Assembly: GCA_007135795.1 (NCBI GenBank)
Contig: SLIE01000205.1
Span: 1-6,097 of the forward strand
Source of the DNA: Desulfobacterales bacterium
GTDB taxonomy: Bacteria > Desulfobacterota > Desulfobacteria > Desulfobacterales > Desulfosalsimonadaceae
DNA length: 6,097 bases
Direction: 5' to 3'
In this document: one piece after another, positions 1 to 5,611 of the stretch
Position numbering within the stretch: position 1 is the first letter of the stretch
How the letters are laid out: every line of letters starts with the position of its first letter
Made by a program: the position numbers and the translations under genes
Notes under the pieces: generated by a model
What the model saw: the letters and a program-made list of their open reading frames with translations, nothing else
Database searches by the model: none
Told to the model about the DNA's origin: nothing

Positions 1-226
1 AATTCCCGAATGTCGGGTCAAATGACGATCTGGCCAATGAATCTGTGCTCCTGCCAACCGGATTTATATGCGGGGGGCGGGTGTGATCGGGTATCGCTCA
101 AGTCTTGAACAAAACCGCTTTGCGCCATTCCCGCGTCAGGTAAATATTGAATCTTCAAAAACCTCCGGGCATTACCGAACCGGTCATATCGGACATTGCT
201 GATAACCCTGAGTTCGACTGCCAAGC
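1..226. other. Intergenic stretch with no convincing gene
   Basis: This lies downstream of rpsR, which is read leftward. A 68-codon open frame exists on the minus strand (18-224), but it would start with TTG, has no Shine-Dalgarno sequence and matches no family I recognise, so I treat it as probably non-coding. A small perfect inverted repeat, CCCGA-ATG-TCGGG, sits at 5-17. Nothing resembles rplI, which often follows rpsR. No intrinsic terminator for the ribosomal operon was found here. The stretch could be a decayed gene or part of a larger dispersed repeat that continues beyond the window. Confidence 0.4.
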
Positions 227-364
227 TTGATGTTCTCGTAAAAAATTATAAAATTGGTGAAGATGGCTAAGTTAAAAGTTCCATATACCGGGGGTAGTGA
301 TTCGATCCCGAGCAGATATAGAATCTCTATAACGAAGTAGATGAAACTTTTTCCAACGCGATCA
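227..364 (+). repeat. Dispersed MITE-like repeat, copy A
   Basis: Positions 281-350 align without gaps to 5460-5529 (copy B), with 51 of 70 bases identical by hand count. The best-conserved blocks are CCATATAC at the start and ATAACGAAG plus ACTTT towards the end. The left edge (227-247, beginning TTGATG and containing TCGTA then an A run) matches the left edge of copy B at 14 of 21 positions. It is a degenerate inverted complement of the right edge (about 345-364, CTTTTT then ATCA). The copy ends five bases before the rpsR stop codon, on its 3' side. There is no coding capacity, so any movement would have needed a transposase supplied elsewhere. Boundaries are inferred from the terminal repeats and are approximate. 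Confidence 0.6.
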
Positions 365-368
365 CGCT

Positions 369-614
369 TTATTGCTCGTAATTCCCAACGTAGGGCAGAA
401 AAGCGATTTTTCGGGCCCGCTTGATTTCAACGGCAAGATGTCGTTGATGCTTGGCGCAGGTGCCGGATATGCGCCGGGGAATAATTTTCCCACGCTCGGT
501 GATGAAATATTTGAGCGTATTGGGTTCTTTGTAATCAATTTTAAGTTTGCTGTCGGCACAGAAACGGCATACTTTGCGCCGATGGAAAAAACGTCTTTTT
601 GTCATGACTGCCAT
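369..614 (-). CDS. rpsR: 30S ribosomal protein S18
   Basis: This is a small-subunit ribosomal protein that binds 16S rRNA in the platform together with S6. The 81-residue product has the normal family length and the typical core: a basic N-terminus (KRRFFHRRK), then [20 protein letters not shown], then [13 protein letters not shown], and [15 protein letters not shown] near the end. C16 and C19 (CRFC) together with C53 and H56 (CAKH) look like a zinc-binding set, as in the cysteine-containing form of S18. The start ATG (612-614) is preceded by AGAAGGAG (623-630 on the complement), which overlaps the end of rpsF. Only five bases separate the rpsF stop from this start, so the pair is translated from one mRNA. 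The usual downstream partner rplI is not present in the remaining 368 bases. Identification is secure. Confidence 0.97.
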   Translation of the reverse strand: MAVMTKRRFFHRRKVCRFCADSKLKIDYKEPNTLKYFITERGKIIPRRISGTCAKHQRHLAVEIKRARKIAFLPYVGNYEQ

Positions 615-619
615 ATCTG

Positions 620-1048
620 TTACTCCTTCTCGACGGTATCAGTGTCGGTTTCATCGGCTGTTACTGGCTCACTTTCCGTCGTGGCGCCAACCTCCGGTTC
701 CAAGGCAACCGGCTCTTCTTCCGGTTTGGTGATTTCAGCCTTCAGTGCTTCGGCATCGACATCAACTTCAAGGCGAATTGTCATAAATCTTAAAACTCGC
801 GTGTCCTGGCTCAGAATTACTTCCATGGGATCGATCATATTTCCGGCATCACAGTAATCAACCCGCACATAATACCCCTGGTTCTTTTTGCGTATGGGGT
901 AAGCCAGTTTGCGGCTGCCCCAGTCATCAAAGACCAGAACCGTACCTTTGTTACCGGTAATGAGCGACCCCACACGGTCGAGAACGGTCTTGCGCTCTTC
1001 TTCCGCAATATCGCTTTCAAAGACAATAAATGTTTCGTACCTGTTCAT
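620..1048 (-). CDS. rpsF: 30S ribosomal protein S6
   Basis: S6 forms a heterodimer with S18 in the platform of the 30S subunit. The 142-residue product starts with the diagnostic [10 protein letters not shown] and carries [19 protein letters not shown] near residues 43-61, followed by the last strand, [12 protein letters not shown]. The conserved fold ends near residue 95. The remaining 45 or so residues form a low-complexity acidic tail rich in E, T, P and V, longer than in short S6 proteins; such tails are variable in this family. The start is supported by AAAGGAG at 1054-1060 (complement), five bases before ATG. It is the first gene of the operon with rpsR. A promoter at 1125-1153 and a folded leader at 1054-1102 indicate transcription from its own start and translational autoregulation. 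Confidence 0.97.
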   Translation of the reverse strand: MNRYETFIVFESDIAEEERKTVLDRVGSLITGNKGTVLVFDDWGSRKLAYPIRKKNQGYYVRVDYCDAGNMIDPMEVILSQDTRVLRFMTIRLEVDVDAEALKAEITKPEEEPVALEPEVGATTESEPVTADETDTDTVEKE

Positions 1049-1053
1049 TCCTG

Positions 1054-1102
1054 CTCCTTTCGGTTCATTCAGCCCCGGCTTGTTATTAACCGGAGCAAGG
1101 AA
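1054..1102 (-). promoter_or_regulatory. rpsF leader, S6:S18-binding autoregulatory RNA
   Basis: Read as minus-strand RNA, the 5' arm UUCCUU (1102-1097) can pair with AAGGAG (1059-1054), the Shine-Dalgarno sequence of rpsF. Directly inside it a 7-bp hairpin forms between GCUCCGG (1096-1090) and CCGGGGC (1078-1072), with one G-U pair and an 11-base loop. The bases between the hairpin and the outer stem (1071-1060) form a one-sided bulge containing CCG (1063-1061). This matches the published S6:S18-binding leader motif, in which a CCG in a bulge flanked by a stem and a hairpin mimics the 16S rRNA site. Excess S6:S18 would stabilise the fold and hide the ribosome binding site. The pairing is seen in the sequence; the function comes from known relatives. 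Confidence 0.75.
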
Positions 1103-1124
1103 AAATGTATTTTCAAATCTGCCT

Positions 1125-1153
1125 ATTAAGCGTTTTTTTGTGATTTATGTCAA
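1125..1153 (-). promoter_or_regulatory. Promoter of the rpsF-rpsR operon
   Basis: On the minus strand a perfect -35 TTGACA (1153-1148) is followed after 17 bases by CTTAAT (1130-1125), a 4 of 6 match to the sigma-70 -10 hexamer. The spacer is rich in A. Transcription should start near 1118, giving a leader of about 70 bases that contains the whole S6:S18-type structure. Confidence 0.7.
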
Positions 1154-1183
1154 GAAGAATCACAAAAACGGATGCCACAAACG

Positions 1184-1220
1184 AAAAAAAAGCCTCACAG
1201 CCATGGATCTGCCGCCGGCT
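1184..1220 (-). terminator. Minus-strand intrinsic terminator upstream of rpsF
   Basis: Read on the minus strand, AGCC (1220-1217) pairs with GGCT (1194-1191). Inside it, GCAG and CTGT can pair across an internal loop. A run of seven to eight T follows at once (1191-1184). The stem is imperfect, but the T run is strong. No minus-strand protein gene lies upstream for it to serve, because the next gene is divergent, so it may end a short RNA or act as an insulator before the rpsF promoter. Confidence 0.45.
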
Positions 1221-1279
1221 CTACGTAATTCTCGCAACTGATTAAGTCCCTATTACGATATACAATCCCGTTTTGTCAA
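1184..1279 (-). ncRNA. Candidate short RNA with its own promoter and terminator
   Basis: On the minus strand, TTGACA (1279-1274) is followed after 16 bases by CGTAAT (1257-1252), a weak -10. About 60 bases later comes the terminator-like hairpin with its T run (1220-1184). Together they outline a short transcript of about 1246 to 1184. No open frame of note lies inside, and it matches no RNA family I recognise. The call rests only on promoter and terminator geometry. The span given includes the promoter. Confidence 0.22.
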
Positions 1280-1441
1280 TATTTATATCATCACCTTCGG
1301 TGAAGCGGCAATCTATCCATCATTACAGATAATATGGGCGTGATGAAATTATTTTCGATGCATTTTTAATTCCTCATTCAAATGGGGGAAAACATTTTTA
1401 TGAAATGGTGATAAAATAGTGTATTTTTGTATATTTTTGTT

Positions 1442-1468
1442 TTGAAGTCGTTTGATTTAATGTATTAT
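1442..1468 (+). promoter_or_regulatory. Possible promoter of the hybrid kinase gene
   Basis: TTGAAG (1442-1447) and TATTAT (1463-1468) match sigma-70 hexamers at 4 of 6 and 5 of 6 positions, but the spacer is only 15 bases. A perfect TATAAT at 1496-1501 has no acceptable -35. Either could be the true element, so the call is weak. Confidence 0.25.
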
Positions 1469-1582
1469 CAGTAGAGGATCCCGCCGCGAAGGCGATATAA
1501 TTTATCATAGAGAACTCAGAGTTTCGCGCCTTGACCTGGACTGCCAGGAAATCTTTCCCTCGAAATAACGTTGAATCGAAAT

Positions 1583-1586
1583 GGAG
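1583..1586 (+). promoter_or_regulatory. Shine-Dalgarno that decides the kinase start
   Basis: GGAG lies six bases before the ATG at 1593. The in-frame ATG at 1581, four codons earlier, has no purine-rich site in front of it and itself overlaps this GGAG. Start 1593 is therefore preferred. Confidence 0.65.
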
Positions 1587-1592
1587 TTGCGC

Positions 1593-3956
1593 ATGTCCGA
1601 AAGTACGTTTTTTCAAGCGGACAGTCAAACCTGTCCGGTCAACCTTGATAGCGTTCCTGAGATCATGAAGGATGCCCCCATTGGATTCTTCACTACCACG
1701 CCGGATGGCAAGTTTCTGTCTGCCAATCGGGCCCTGGCCCGGATGCACGGGTATGACACGCCCGAGGAATTTATTGCTTTTATAAAGGATATCGGCGTGC
1801 AAATCGATGCCGATCCATCCGAACGGTTAAAGTTCAGGCGTCTTATGGAAACGCAGGGCGGCGTCATGAATTATGAGTACAAGGTGTTACGCCGTAATGG
1901 CAATGTCGGTTGGATTTCGTGTAATCTCCGGACCTCCCGGGATCATAACGGAAATCCGGTCTACGAGGGATTTGCTACCGATATCACGGAATGCAAACGC
2001 GCGGAGGAGACTTTGAACGAAAAAACCCGCCTGTTGCAACACATATCGGATAATATGTTCGATCTTGTCGTGTTGACTGATTTGTCTGGAGAAGTCAAGT
2101 TCGTGAGCTTGTCTCGCAACCTTCTGGGGTATGATCCGTCGGCATTGATCGGTCGCAGTGTGTTGGCGCTGATCCATCCGGATGATCTTCCGGAAGTTGT
2201 GTCCGCTTTTACAAAATTTATCGCTGGGCAGAAGGTTGACCGGAAAGTTCAGTACCGCTATCAGCACGCGGATGGCCAATATCTCTGGCTTGAGACAGTT
2301 GGGTTGTTAATCGTAAATGAGTGCGGAGAACCAGAGGAAATACTGTTCAGCACAAGAGATATTACCGAGAGCAGGCAGGCCCGAAAATCACTGGAAAGGA
2401 ACGAGGCATACCTGGAGAGTGTGCTCCGGGTTTCTCCAATCGGCATCGGGGTGGTCGCCGAACGTGTTTTTATAACGGTCAATCAGAAAATCTGCGAAAT
2501 GACCGGGTATTCCCAAAAGGAACTGGTCGGCAAGCCTACCCGGATACTTTTCCTCAATGATGAGGATTATGAGTACGTGGGGAAGGAAAAGTATGTCCGG
2601 ATCCGCAAACATGGGACAGGAACGATTGAGACGCGTTTTCTGCGCAAGGATGGGAAGATTATCGACGTGCTTCTCAGTTCCAATCCGTTGGATGTGGATG
2701 ATTTATCAAAAGGGATCACCTTCACGGCGCTTGACATTACCAAACGCAAGCAGGCGGAAAAGACGCTTTTGCAGCTAAACAGCACACTGGAAGAGCAGGT
2801 TGTCAAACGCACGGCGCTGGCCGAATCCCGTTCAAAACAGCTCCAGATTCTCGCCATGGAACTCGTTGAAGCAGAGGAAAAGGAAAGAAAACGAATTGCA
2901 GAGGTGCTGCACAATGACCTTCAACAAATTCTGGCCAGTGCTAAAATGCAGTTACAGGTGGCCTGTCACGCCTTACCCCCCATGCCCGGCCTGGCGGACG
3001 TCGATAAATTATTAAAGGAGTGCATTACCAAGTCGCGCAGGCTTTCGCATGAGCTTAGCCCCGTGGTGGTCTATCATTCAGGTTTGTGTACGGCATTGGA
3101 GTGGCTGGTCGGGAAGTTAAAGGAACAGTTCGGGTTGAAGGTGGACCTGAATATGGATGCAACGCACCAATTTGAAAGCAAATCTTTAAACATATTCCTT
3201 TTTAGAGCGGTGCAGGAATTATTGTTCAACATCACCAAACATGCCGGTGTGGATAGTGCCCGCGTTGTTTTTTCCGTTTCTGATCAAGGGGTTGCTATCA
3301 CTGTCAGTGATCAGGGGCGGGGGTTCAATCCTGAAATTCTGGATTCCACCGAGAAGACCGGCCTGGGGCTTTTGAGCCTGCGGGAGCGTGTTCAAAGCAT
3401 GGGAGGAAGCCTGTTGCTTGAAAGTGCTCCGGGGCAAGGCAGCTCCTTTATTTTGCAGATTCCGCCCGAGATGGTTAAAACCCGGAAAGGTCGATCCGGG
3501 GGTATGTCCGGTGTACAGCCGATCAGCAGAAAAAGCCGGGTCGGTTCAACGGATACAAAGGGGCTTCGGGTAATATTTGTAGATGATCACAAGGTGATGC
3601 GGCAGGGTTTGATCAATCTGATCGCCGAACAACCGGGGATCCAGGTGGTGGGTGAGGCGGCAAATGGACGAGAGGCCATTGAACGTGTCCGGCAGCTTCT
3701 GCCGGATGTCGTGGTAATGGACACCCTTATGCCGGAGATGGACGGAGAGGAAGCCACTCGCCGGATAAAGGCAGAGTGGCCCGATGTGCGGATAATCGGC
3801 CTTTCAATGCTGGAGGACGAACATATCGCCCAGGCCATGAAAAAAGCGGGTGCTGAAGCCTTTTTGAGCAAAACTGTCTCCCCGGATGAACTTTTGAAAA
3901 CAATTCACGGCACTATCCATCCACAGGATGGCAAAAGCAAAAGCGATTATCGTTAA
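1593..3956 (+). CDS. Hybrid sensor histidine kinase, PAS-PAS-PAS-HisKA_3-HATPase-REC
   Basis: This is a predicted cytosolic sensor kinase of 787 residues with no membrane segment or signal peptide. Three PAS/PAC units span roughly 20-140, 141-266 and 267-392; each ends in the usual DIT motif (130-132, 256-258, 381-383) followed by a charged helix. A coiled-coil linker (about 393-430) leads into a HisKA_3 domain of the NarX/DegS class, with [13 protein letters not shown] and phospho-acceptor H440. The ATPase domain (about 530-624) has the N box [11 protein letters not shown] with N546, G1 DQGRGF (573-578) and G2 GLGL (590-593). After a basic linker comes a NarL/DegU-like receiver (about 657-775) with acidic pocket D664/D665, phospho-acceptor D710 in [10 protein letters not shown], and K760. 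No LuxR-type helix-turn-helix follows, so output is not direct DNA binding. The receiver closely resembles the separate regulator at 5612-5983. The ligand of the PAS domains cannot be told from sequence. Confidence 0.93.
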   Translation: MSESTFFQADSQTCPVNLDSVPEIMKDAPIGFFTTTPDGKFLSANRALARMHGYDTPEEFIAFIKDIGVQIDADPSERLKFRRLMETQGGVMNYEYKVLRRNGNVGWISCNLRTSRDHNGNPVYEGFATDITECKRAEETLNEKTRLLQHISDNMFDLVVLTDLSGEVKFVSLSRNLLGYDPSALIGRSVLALIHPDDLPEVVSAFTKFIAGQKVDRKVQYRYQHADGQYLWLETVGLLIVNECGEPEEILFSTRDITESRQARKSLERNEAYLESVLRVSPIGIGVVAERVFITVNQKICEMTGYSQKELVGKPTRILFLNDEDYEYVGKEKYVRIRKHGTGTIETRFLRKDGKIIDVLLSSNPLDVDDLSKGITFTALDITKRKQAEKTLLQLNSTLEEQVVKRTALAESRSKQLQILAMELVEAEEKERKRIAEVLHNDLQQILASAKMQLQVACHALPPMPGLADVDKLLKECITKSRRLSHELSPVVVYHSGLCTALEWLVGKLKEQFGLKVDLNMDATHQFESKSLNIFLFRAVQELLFNITKHAGVDSARVVFSVSDQGVAITVSDQGRGFNPEILDSTEKTGLGLLSLRERVQSMGGSLLLESAPGQGSSFILQIPPEMVKTRKGRSGGMSGVQPISRKSRVGSTDTKGLRVIFVDDHKVMRQGLINLIAEQPGIQVVGEAANGREAIERVRQLLPDVVVMDTLMPEMDGEEATRRIKAEWPDVRIIGLSMLEDEHIAQAMKKAGAEAFLSKTVSPDELLKTIHGTIHPQDGKSKSDYR

Positions 3957-3988
3957 ATTCAACCGTGTGACAAGAATGTTCGGCGGTA

Positions 3989-4477
3989 CTACTTATCCTT
4001 CATGGGGATAACGAAGACGGGAACCTTGCTTCGCCTGAGAACGCGCCTGGCAGTAGACCCCATTATGGCGCCGGCGATACGACCCGCTCCGGTTGTTCCC
4101 ATTACAATGATGTCACAGTGATGATCTTTGGCCGTCGAGATGATTTGTTCTACAGGATTTCCCCTTCGCACAATGGTTTCATCGGCAACATACGGACAGT
4201 CGGGAATTTCTGATTGCACTTCGTTGCAGAATTCTTCCATGCGCTTTTTCATGATATCGACCGCTTCGGTATCGAGTCGTGCCTGCAGATCTTTCCATTC
4301 CTTATCTGTAAAATAGATTTGAACGGAAGGGGATGTGGAGACGCGTTCTTCAATCACGTTGAGCATCAGCAGGGAAGCATCGTGCTTCCTGGCTATTGCC
4401 ATTGCCCAGGAAAGCGATGCGCGGGAATTTTCAGAAAGATCGGTCGCGTAAAGAATTTTTTTGATTTCCGGAAGCAT
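3989..4477 (-). CDS. Universal stress protein, UspA family, ATP-binding type
   Basis: The 162-residue product is close to the usual length for a single Usp domain. The N-terminus KKILYATDLSENS contains the conserved Asp (D13) at the end of the first strand. The C-terminal half carries DIIVMGTTGAG followed by GST, fitting G-x2-G-x9-G-S/T (G127, G130, G140-S141). That pattern marks Usp proteins that bind ATP, unlike E. coli UspA. Family members are cytosolic and rise under starvation, redox or energy stress; the exact target is unknown. The ATG (4475-4477) has a strong AGGAGGA (4484-4490, complement) six bases upstream. The gene converges on the hybrid kinase with only 32 bases between stop codons and no visible terminator. 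A 6-bp hairpin AAAGGC/GCCTTT (4506-4528) lies in its leader near the ribosome binding site. Its promoter could not be placed confidently. Confidence 0.93.
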   Translation of the reverse strand: MLPEIKKILYATDLSENSRASLSWAMAIARKHDASLLMLNVIEERVSTSPSVQIYFTDKEWKDLQARLDTEAVDIMKKRMEEFCNEVQSEIPDCPYVADETIVRRGNPVEQIISTAKDHHCDIIVMGTTGAGRIAGAIMGSTARRVLRRSKVPVFVIPMKDK

Positions 4478-4545
4478 TGTGTGTCCTCCTATTTCTGTGC
4501 TTATGAAAGGCCCTGCACCAAAGCCTTTGATTAAAAAACAGTTGT

Positions 4546-4567
4546 AGAACGGGTTGCGTTCTTTTTT
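4546..4567 (+). terminator. Plus-strand intrinsic terminator beyond usp
   Basis: AGAACG (4546-4551) and CGTTCT (4557-4562) form a perfect 6-bp stem with a 5-base loop, and T continues to 4567. On the plus strand it is the first clear terminator after the hybrid kinase stop at 3956. It would end kinase transcripts that read antisense through usp. On the minus strand the T run is several bases away from the stem and less convincing. Confidence 0.5.
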
Positions 4568-4631
4568 AAGTTAACAGGTTTTGTCCGAACATGCAACGCT
4601 TCCCCTGTAATTGACCGTTCACAAAGATGAT

Positions 4632-4663
4632 TTGACATATTACAAGCCTACCAGGAATATAAT
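4632..4663 (+). promoter_or_regulatory. Promoter with perfect hexamers and a 20-base spacer
   Basis: TTGACA (4632-4637) and TATAAT (4658-4663) both match the sigma-70 consensus exactly, but are 20 bases apart rather than about 17. Over-long spacers of 19-20 bases are characteristic of promoters activated by MerR-family regulators. A short ATATT/AATAT inverted repeat (4637-4641 and 4656-4660) flanks the spacer, but no clear MerR dyad is seen. Transcription would begin near 4670. Confidence 0.4.
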
Positions 4664-4669
4664 TGATGA

Positions 4670-4760
4670 CCCCGCAAACAGTCGTCATGATTATTCTAAA
4701 ATAAAAATGACATAATCAATTTCCCCGCCCCTTCTGCGGCGGTGGACGGGGATCGTTTTT
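4670..4760 (+). ncRNA. Candidate leader/attenuator or small RNA
   Basis: About 90 bases run from the predicted start of the 4632-4663 promoter to an intrinsic terminator. Within it TGATTAT (4688-4694) and ATAATCA (4712-4718) form a perfect 7-bp stem, followed by the terminator hairpin (4723-4751). The first bases, CCCCGC (4670-4675), repeat the start of the terminator's 5' arm (4723-4728). They could pair instead with CGGGG (4747-4751), giving two exclusive folds. It could be an attenuating leader of the lipoprotein gene or a free-standing small RNA. No known family is recognised. Confidence 0.3.
4723..4760 (+). terminator. Intrinsic terminator upstream of the lipoprotein gene
   Basis: CCCCGCCCC (4723-4731) pairs with the G-rich arm ending in CGGGG (4741-4751), giving nine G-C pairs interrupted by two single-base bulges (T4743, A4746). 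TTTTT follows at 4756-4760. It is oriented on the plus strand although no protein gene lies directly upstream, and the next start codon is 109 bases further on. Confidence 0.6.
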
Positions 4761-4856
4761 AGCCCTTTGATGGTATTGCATAATGAAAATATTATATTTA
4801 ACTTTTTGAAGGTGGCTTGTGTGATTTTTTCGCAGGCATTGTCATTTGTAAATGTT

Positions 4857-4863
4857 AAAGGAG
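4857..4863 (+). promoter_or_regulatory. Shine-Dalgarno that decides the lipoprotein start
   Basis: AAAGGAG lies five bases before the ATG at 4869. The longer reading from 4767 has no such site and would put 34 unrelated residues before an otherwise standard lipoprotein signal peptide. Confidence 0.85.
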
Positions 4864-4868
4864 CTGTG

Positions 4869-5357
4869 ATGCAAAGAAAGATTTCAATACCTTTGCTGAC
4901 AACTGCCCTGATGTGCCTTTTGATCTGCGGCGGTTGCGCCGGATACGGACAGGCTCGTTATCAGGGACTTGTGCAGGGACGCGATATGCTGGAATCCATG
5001 ATGGCAAATTTTGAAGATTATCATGTATATTATTCCGGCATGTCCGAGAGTTTTCCTTCCGGTATCATCTTTGATCCAAAGGATGATGAAAAAACCGTTG
5101 TACAAAATGGCTGGATCCCTGTGGAAACCAGGGACCTGGCCTGGGAACTGGTTCGCAACCTGGAGCGGTTTTATCATTTTAGGCCCGTGCTCTACGCCCT
5201 TATCGGAGAGGACGGGCGGCATTACGGCTACATTTATACAAGCTATCAGCGGATTGTTGTTCGGCAACTGGAAGAAAATAAGATATATGTCAATGAAATG
5301 CCGATCGCACCCCATCTCAAGAATGAGCAAAACGGATCTTTGCGTGGATTTCATTAA
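4869..5357 (+). CDS. Small predicted outer-membrane lipoprotein of unknown function
   Basis: The 162-residue product begins with a signal peptide: a basic start (MQRK), a hydrophobic stretch to about residue 20, then a lipobox-like CGG-C with C23 as the lipidated cysteine. The -3 position is Cys rather than the usual Leu, so the box is slightly unusual. Ala at +2 argues against inner-membrane retention. The mature part is rich in aromatic residues: YHVYYSG near 51-57, IIFDPKDD near 66-73, then NGWIPVETRDLAWELV, RPVLYALIGEDGRHYGYIYTSY and a Gly/Asn-rich end. It looks like a small compact alpha/beta domain. I do not recognise a named family and assign no activity. It follows the leader/terminator region at 4670-4760 and precedes the lone receiver, possibly in a separate transcription unit since a promoter lies at 5379-5407. 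Confidence 0.8.
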   Translation: MQRKISIPLLTTALMCLLICGGCAGYGQARYQGLVQGRDMLESMMANFEDYHVYYSGMSESFPSGIIFDPKDDEKTVVQNGWIPVETRDLAWELVRNLERFYHFRPVLYALIGEDGRHYGYIYTSYQRIVVRQLEENKIYVNEMPIAPHLKNEQNGSLRGFH

Positions 5358-5378
5358 ATATATTGGATTAGTTTACGG

Positions 5379-5407
5379 TTGACAGAAATGGATGGGCAAT
5401 GTGAAAT
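5379..5407 (+). promoter_or_regulatory. Probable promoter of the lone response regulator
   Basis: TTGACA (5379-5384) is followed after exactly 17 bases by TGAAAT (5402-5407), a 4 of 6 match. Transcription would start near 5414, at the left edge of repeat copy B, so the whole repeat would lie in the untranslated leader of the regulator mRNA. Confidence 0.5.
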
Positions 5408-5414
5408 GATAACC

Positions 5415-5543
5415 TTGGTGCAATCGTACAAAGTCGTGCTGTCGATTTTGTAAAAAGCACCATATACAAGGCGTGTTGATTTGATTCCAAGTAATTGTAA
5501 ATTCGCTATAACGAAGGGGATGGGACTTTTACGACCCTGTCAA
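5415..5543 (+). repeat. Dispersed MITE-like repeat, copy B
   Basis: This is the second copy of the element at 227-364, in the same orientation; 5460-5529 matches 281-350 at 51 of 70 bases without gaps. Its ends are clearer than those of copy A. The left end (5415-5435) begins TTGGTG and contains TCGTACAAAGTC; the right end (5524-5543) begins GACTTTTACGA and ends CAA. The two are imperfect inverted repeats, with GACTTT and ACGA shared in complement. The element is about 129 bases long and non-coding. It sits between a promoter and the start codon of the lone receiver, 68 bases upstream of that start. Confidence 0.65.
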
Positions 5544-5611
5544 TTTTCTGATTCAACACTGTTTTACTGAACATATCCACAGAAGCACCAAATATAAAAA
5601 CGACAATACTG

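Larger units (their letters stand above)
1221..1592 (+). other. Upstream region and leader of the hybrid kinase gene
   Basis: No gene is visible on the plus strand. The region is AT-rich between 1340 and 1470, with T-rich runs at 1421-1444. It holds a short hairpin TCACC-TTC-GGTGA (1291-1303) and a 7-bp inverted repeat TCATCAC/GTGATGA (1288-1294 and 1340-1346). Nearer the gene are CGCC/GGCG (within 1482-1494) and CCTGG/CCAGG (1535-1548). Some of these arms can pair in alternative ways with 1523-1532. None matches a known riboswitch. Confidence 0.4.

Noticed and set aside
372..857. Plus-strand open frame of 161 codons across rpsR and rpsF
   Set aside because: It is antisense to two certain ribosomal genes, has a serine-rich low-complexity product and no ribosome binding site.
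909..1241. Plus-strand open frame of 110 codons over the rpsF start and leader
   Set aside because: It runs antisense through the rpsF coding start, the S6:S18 leader and the promoter; the product resembles no protein family.
1496..1501. Perfect TATAAT upstream of the kinase gene
   Set aside because: No acceptable -35 lies 15-19 bases upstream and there is no extended -10, so it was not called as a promoter.
1398..1802. Minus-strand open frame of 134 codons over the kinase start
   Set aside because: It is mostly antisense to the first PAS domain and continues into AT-rich leader; no start signal or family.
2567..2914. Minus-strand open frame of 115 codons inside the kinase gene
   Set aside because: It is a serine-rich shadow of the third PAS domain and coiled coil in the opposite frame.
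4767..4868. Longer start for the lipoprotein gene
   Set aside because: It lacks a Shine-Dalgarno and would bury the signal peptide 34 residues inside the protein.
4884..5354. Minus-strand open frame of 156 codons opposite the lipoprotein gene
   Set aside because: The plus-strand reading has a strong Shine-Dalgarno and a lipoprotein signal; the antisense product has no recognisable features.
5573..5581. DnaA-box-like nonamer ATATCCACA
   Set aside because: It matches 8 of 9 positions of TTATCCACA, but stands alone; there is no cluster, AT-rich unwinding region or dnaA/dnaN nearby.
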